From Kalaharituber pfeilii (taxonomy: Eukaryota > Ascomycota > Pezizomycetes > Pezizales > Pezizaceae): DNA of 64,000 nt. Positions 59,501 through 64,000 of the stretch are shown piece by piece; position 1 is the first letter of the stretch, and each line of letters opens with the position of its first letter. The notes under the pieces are model-generated. The model had not been told where the DNA came from and did no database searches. It was given only the letters and a program-made list of their open reading frames with translations. The stretch spans positions 124,001 through 188,000 of the forward strand of contig WHUZ01000081.1 of NCBI GenBank assembly GCA_015179045.1. The letters are read 5' to 3'. Position numbers and translations under genes: made by a program.

Positions 59501-61893
59501 TCTACTACAATCATCCTCATCCTCCTGGAGATCCCGCTTTCGTCCTCCCTTCCTCATCATCCGTACAAATGTCCCTCCAAATACCCTAATTCGATGATGT
59601 CTTCCCCATTCTTCCTCCATTTACATAATTACATAGCAAAGTTTCAGACCAAACATTGACACCTAAAAAAAACGCTAAGCCTAATTTGGATATCCTTGGC
59701 ACAGTACTTTTTGTCTTACTATCTACAGTAGTCTCATGACCATCTAGGTACAGTATTATAGTGAGTTTATTCTTGTTACTTGAACATAGGACTACTGTTC
59801 ATAAGTAACTTTATTGGTATTGCAACATTTCTCCCTCTCTTCTCTTCTACATGGCATGAGACTACCTTTTCTGGCAGATTAAGGGTTGTCACTGATTAAT
59901 TGCAGTAACATACTATAATGCCTTGGCCCGTTGGCTCCTCGGCCCATTTGTTGGCGAGGCTGCTAAAGTGAATGTCTTCCCAAGGAGTTAATTCACCATG
60001 GGAAAAATTTGTGATATGAAAAAGATTGGAGAGAAGGCACAGACACTGGAGAGCACGGAAGGATACAAAGGCAATGCTGAATAGGTCTGGCTGAGACATT
60101 AGCCTGAAGACAATGAAATGTCAATCACAATGCACTTAAGAAAAAATGTTGCATTCTTCCTGATTTTGCACGTCCTTATGCCAGTTCATTTACTTCTCAA
60201 TGATTCAGAATTCTCTTGCATTCAGGCCACTAACTGTCTCCAACCTGTCTCGTAACCAGCTGACTAAGTCTGGTTACGAGACTAGTCTCCAACTATTCTT
60301 TTTTCCATGGTGAATTAACATGTTGAGAAGATATTTGTGCAAATCCAATACATTATTGGAAAATGTTTGCAGGAGGTTTTGCCGCTGCCAGTGCACGCTG
60401 TTCAGATGATGGCCACCGTACATACTCAGGCATGAGCTTTGCCATTGTACGCCAGAGGTAAGTGCCTTTGCCGATATTCAATGCAATCCTTTCTCTCTCG
60501 GCACCACCGCCTTGTTCCCCTAGCATACAATGCTTCAGCACGTTGCTAGTATATTAGGCGCGCAGAATTCCCAGCGCCCACTCTCAAGCCCTTCCCGTAC
60601 TCTGCTCCACCAGCATTAAAGAGAAGATCAACGAGATGCCAGAATGATGACGAAAAAGAGTAAGAAATGCTGTGTCAGGGTGTTCTCGTGCCCAGACTAT
60701 TATTTTCGGCCTCCGCCTTGGTTTGGCCGCAGCAGATGGTGTTTGAAGCAACATATAGAGTGCGCAGGAATAAGTATTGTATTATTCTCTCTCACTCTCT
60801 CTCAACTTCTGCATACACCCAATGTACAATATGCGCTCCTAACACCTCTATATATAAATATGAGCTGCCAGTAGATTGGTGCGAGTATGAGGTTGGCTAA
60901 TTCCTACAACGAGCATGTCCAGAGCCCTCTAGATATTTCATTACATGGATTACCCTCATATACACATTCCACATGACAGCCTCACATGATATGTCCCGTG
61001 ATCCTCATTGCATAATCTTCAACAGGTGTCTTTGCTATTACTCTTGGCAGCATATCGTCTCTTAGGCTGGGTACAGGAACAGTGTCTGGGTCTTGATGAA
61101 TTAGGGTAGAGGGTATTTGTATTTTTGCCGTATACACCTCGAATCGTCGAACCCACGATCATAAGTGTCATAATAACTTTTAGTTCCTTTGTGAGCTCTT
61201 CCTGTGCTAAGGCTCTTTTGACTTTTACTACGGCGATATGCAGACATGTTTCTTATGATAGGAAGTTACTGGCATAAAGATTTGCAACAGGGATGACATA
61301 TCAACTTACTAACTGGGATTTTCCAAATATCCATTAAGGTGTGGTCAGCTAAGTTGTAAACATTTCCGATTAGTCAGTGACCACCCTCACCCTAGCCAGA
61401 TATCGCACAGCATCTTCAGCAGCCTGCTTCCTACCATAAATGTACCCACCATTGCTATTCTATGGAGTAGTGCACATTAATATATTTCCCAAAATCAAAT
61501 CAAGCGAACCTTTCCTCTCCACCCCGCCTAAGCCTCGGGCCACTCAATTCCTAAATACAACTAATAGACATGCTCAATTGATGGTGCATACGTGCAGCGT
61601 AGCGGAGCGAGTAAGGGGCTTCCGGTGGTCACTAGGCACAAATGCTCTCTGTGTCAGAAGATATATTTCACATAATTATGAGGGTGGTGTTCATAGTTCC
61701 CTCAACACTGAACCATGCCACTAGAACGGAAGGTAAAATAGACCTTATTTTCGGCAGACCGTTTCCTTGCCACACAATCAGGTATTCAGTAAATGCAATA
61801 CATCCCATATTTCCGTGCGTCAAGCAGATCAATCCTGTAAATTAGTCACCTATATATTGTCAATGTCTCTTCACGTCTTCTTTGCGACCCCTT
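56554..61893. other. long region without recognised genes
   Basis: About 5.3 kb upstream of UBR1. Only short frames without domains are present (for example 56998-57309, 57534-57800, 58077-58346). The segment contains a short perfect palindrome at 60247-60282 and a relic repeat at 60680-60730 (both listed in findings), plus CT-rich sequence around 59380-59640. Confidence 0.45.
60247..60282. repeat. 36-bp palindrome, arms shared with the 18178-18322 element
   Basis: GTCTCGTAACCAG at 60247-60259 and its exact reverse complement CTGGTTACGAGAC at 60270-60282 enclose a 10-bp loop. The arm equals the terminus of the MITE-like element near 18.2 kb, so this may be an internally deleted copy consisting of little more than its two termini. 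Confidence 0.75.
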
Positions 61894-62508
61894 TTATAAT
61901 AAAAGGTATAGCATCAAAGCCATAATTACCACCCAAATAGCCAGAACGTCTTCAAATCCTATCTGCCAGGGCTGCTTGCTATCTGCTTTGAACCTTGTGC
62001 GCTGTAACTCCAGCGCCACCTTGTATCTTACCTCTTCTACCTCGCTCGCCTGTTCCTCGTTCAAAACCTCCTCGCATATCGCCAGTACATAGGGCACCCA
62101 ATCCATGGAGTGTTCTAACTGCACCCAAGGTGTCTTTGGGCGTCATAATTCCAGGTCCGGTCCCCGCTTATAGATAATATCAAGCCACTCCTTGACTGAA
62201 GAATTACTCACAGCGGTGATGCAGACCTAGTAGCGAGATGTATCTGCGTTGCGGGTCTTTCCTATGTTTCCATGTGTCAGGACGGTGTCAAGAGGGATAA
62301 TGTTGTGCATGGTGCTGTTCTCAGTAGTGCAGTAATGGATCTGGTAGTTGAGTAAGTGGGGGTATCCACCTCGGGGTGTCGCTCTGATATGAAGATCGAG
62401 GTGAACGCGCCCGAGACGCCGAGGGGTGGGCTCTTCTAGGCCGGATTTGTGAAGGGGCGCCAGCGCCCTATTTTTAATAGTGGGGAGGGCAGGGGGTTTT
62501 GACGACAT
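61894..62508 (-). pseudogene. decayed gene with two in-frame stop codons, function unknown
   Basis: A single reading frame of 205 codons runs from ATG at 62508 (MSSKPPALPTIKNRALAPLH) to the stop at 61894, broken by TAG at 62227-62229 (after NADTSRY) and TGA at about 62140 (after KRGPDLEL, before RPKTPWVQLEHSMDW). Both stops could derive from Trp TGG by G-to-A change, the second fitting LELWRPKTPW. The frame is clearly protein-like on both sides: YKVALELQRTRFK and a C-terminal hydrophobic anchor DVLAIWVVIMALMLYLLL. No splice pair removes the stops neatly. It could be a fragment of a repeated or accessory family; I do not recognise it. It begins just beside a poly(T)/poly(A) palindrome. Confidence 0.5.
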
Positions 62509-62520
62509 GCTCGTCCTGGT

Positions 62521-62523
62521 GTT

Positions 62524-62563
<40 letters not shown>
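62521..62563. repeat. T-run directly followed by A-run (about 22 + 21)
   Basis: A perfect palindrome made of two homopolymers, immediately upstream of the decayed gene. It could mark head-to-head poly(A) tails of two retroposed fragments, or be a hairpin-prone assembly artefact. Confidence 0.8.
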
Positions 62564-63347
62564 GGCAGTGATCGCGTGCGGTGGGTTCAAGTGTGGTCGA
62601 GACTGTAAATATCCGCAGTCAACACCGGAAGCAACTTGAATAAAAGGGTCAAATTAAGATACTATAATACTACTTGATAGGGATGCGGTGACTAGAATAT
62701 AGAAATCCTAAGGGATGGTGATGGGGAAGAAGTGGGAGAAACAGAAACCGGTTCAATTTACACTTTCACTCGGAGTAAGACCCTAAACATGGCCCATCTG
62801 CTAAGGCCCTCTGCAAAAGTGGAACATGACCCAACCAGACTAAACATGACCCAGTGCAAACGCCTGTGTGATACCCGCTAGTTTCGCCCTTCATGAGTCA
62901 CTGCCCTTGTTGCTTTCAAGACGTCAAACCAAGGCTTTATCGGTTCAAGTGCATTGCCGGTTAAGGGTAACTGTGGCATCATTATCTTTTTTTATCTTGA
63001 AGCATTCCTTCCTCACAAACAGCCGTGCTATTCCTCAACAGCAGCAGTGTTCCCAACCGGCTAGGCCGTTCAAGCAACGGGGCAGGAGGGCTGGTTACGA
63101 GGCTATTCAGGGGCCACCTTCAGGTTACTTGGGCACGTATTTTCCCAGGCGATAATCGCACGAAGCGGGAGGGGAAGGATAATTATAGTGGTCTCAGAAA
63201 GAAGATCCCCGCATAAGCCACAACATCTTTCTATTACTCGCTGAACAAGCTTTAATATGACAGACAGACAGAAAGCAGGGAAAGCGGGTATTGTATTTTA
63301 TTTCCGGTAAAATGTATTTCTAAGGCTATCGCAACATATCTTATACT
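62564..63347. other. intergenic, no gene recognised
   Basis: Downstream region of the dehydrogenase gene. The plus-strand frames at 62868-63155 and 63025-63216 have no domain. Sequence near 63081-63095 (GCTGGTTACGAGGC) is one more degenerate match to the TCTCGTAACCAG repeat terminus. Confidence 0.45.
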
Positions 63348-64000
63348 CTACATATTAGCCTGTTCAGGGACAGGAGACTTGAGGGTGCCAGTCTGGATAG
63401 CCTGAATGAGGTTATCGATGTTCCATACTTCCATCTTGGTCTGGGTCTAAGATGCATTCACTATAGTCAGAACAGTGCTTTCATATAATTGTGGCCGAGG
63501 AAGGTGATTTCAGGGTAACTGGAGTTGTACCAAACTCACCTCAACTGTATATGTACCCAAATGAGGAATCAACATAACATGGGGATTGCTGACCAATCCT
63601 GGGTGAATGTAGGTTGGCTCCTGCTCATAGACGTCTAAACCACAGCTCGCAACTTTCCCACTGTCTAGTGCCTTTACTAAGGCATCCTCATCCATAACCG
63701 CTCCTCGGGCCGTATTTACAACAATCACGCCGTCCTTCATCTTCTCAAACTCTTTGGTAGATATAATATGTCGGGTACGCTCCTGAACCAAGATCTCATA
63801 GTGAGAATAGCTCAATCACCACGCCGATCATCTACCCATAACTTAATGACACAGTAGTTAGGTACTTACATTCAAAGGCAAGTTCAAACTGATGACATCT
63901 GATGTCGCTAGAAGCTCATCAAAGCTGACATATTTTGCTCCATCCTCCTCATTTGGTGGTAGCCGCCTCCTATTATGATATTGAACCTTCATGTTGAACG
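63348..64000 (-). CDS. D-2-hydroxyacid dehydrogenase, glyoxylate/hydroxypyruvate reductase type (3' part, cut by window end)
   Basis: NAD(P)H-dependent reductase of the D-isomer-specific 2-hydroxyacid dehydrogenase family, probably reducing glyoxylate or hydroxypyruvate. Three exons are visible (reverse): from the window edge to 63870, 63782-63540 and 63446-63348, all in phase. The protein reads FNMKVQYHNRRRLPPNE (end of the Rossmann cofactor region, with a basic patch suggesting NADPH), FDELLATSDVISLNLPLN, ERTRHIISTKEFEKMKDG, then the catalytic set: Arg in NTARGAVMDEDAL, Glu in GLDVYEQEP and His in IPHLGTYTVETQTKME. It ends TLKSPVPEQANM. The N-terminal substrate domain and the GxGxxG motif lie beyond the window. 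GTAAGT and GTGAGT donors are canonical. Confidence 0.9.

Overview
The window is nuclear DNA from a filamentous ascomycete (Pezizomycotina). The protein-coding genes carry several short introns (about 45-110 nt) with GTAAGT/GTACGT donors and CTAAC or CTGAC branch points. The gene set is also typical of filamentous fungi: a Ras/LRR/PP2C-type adenylate cyclase, a fibroin-3-like membrane protein, an RCR-type protein, MIC26/27, an Arl8 GTPase and an N-recognin UBR1. Gene density is low for the group (14 recognisable genes plus one pseudogene in 64 kb), with long repeat-bearing intergenic stretches. Nothing in the sequence fixes the class or genus.

Layout. 0-11.4 kb: MED14 (-), a MIC26/MIC27 MICOS subunit (+), a short-chain dehydrogenase (-) and an F-box-like protein (-). 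11.4-15.8 kb: intergenic. 15.8-25.9 kb: four plus-strand genes, ARL8, an RCR-like membrane protein, a fibroin-3-like Pro-rich membrane protein and a small basic protein. 26.3-32.2 kb: a repeat-rich accessory island centred on a Crinkler-like (CRN/RHS-type) protein with ubiquitin-like N-terminal modules and a PD-(D/E)XK-type nuclease core. It is flanked by minisatellites, a poly(A) retroposed insert with a target-site duplication and an LTR-like remnant. 32.7-41.6 kb: uracil-DNA glycosylase (-) and adenylate cyclase (-). 41.6-47.4 kb: long divergent intergenic region with a foldback element and low-complexity tracts. 47.4-56.6 kb: cytosolic tyrosyl-tRNA synthetase (+) converging on UBR1 (-). 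56.6-63.3 kb: mostly non-coding, with a decayed gene carrying two in-frame stops. 63.3 kb to the end: 3' part of a glyoxylate/hydroxypyruvate-reductase-type dehydrogenase (-), cut by the window edge.

The housekeeping genes do not form one pathway. They cover transcription (MED14), cristae organisation (MIC26/27), lysosome/vacuole-type trafficking (ARL8), cAMP signalling (adenylate cyclase), base-excision repair (UNG), translation (TyrRS) and N-degron proteolysis (UBR1). The most notable item is the intact Crinkler-like gene in its repeat-rich pocket.

MED14, adenylate cyclase and UBR1 each appear to need a one-base correction at or near a short homopolymer to keep the conserved frame. This points either to residual assembly errors or to unusual introns. 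Coordinates of joined exons were derived by hand from splice signals and reading frame.
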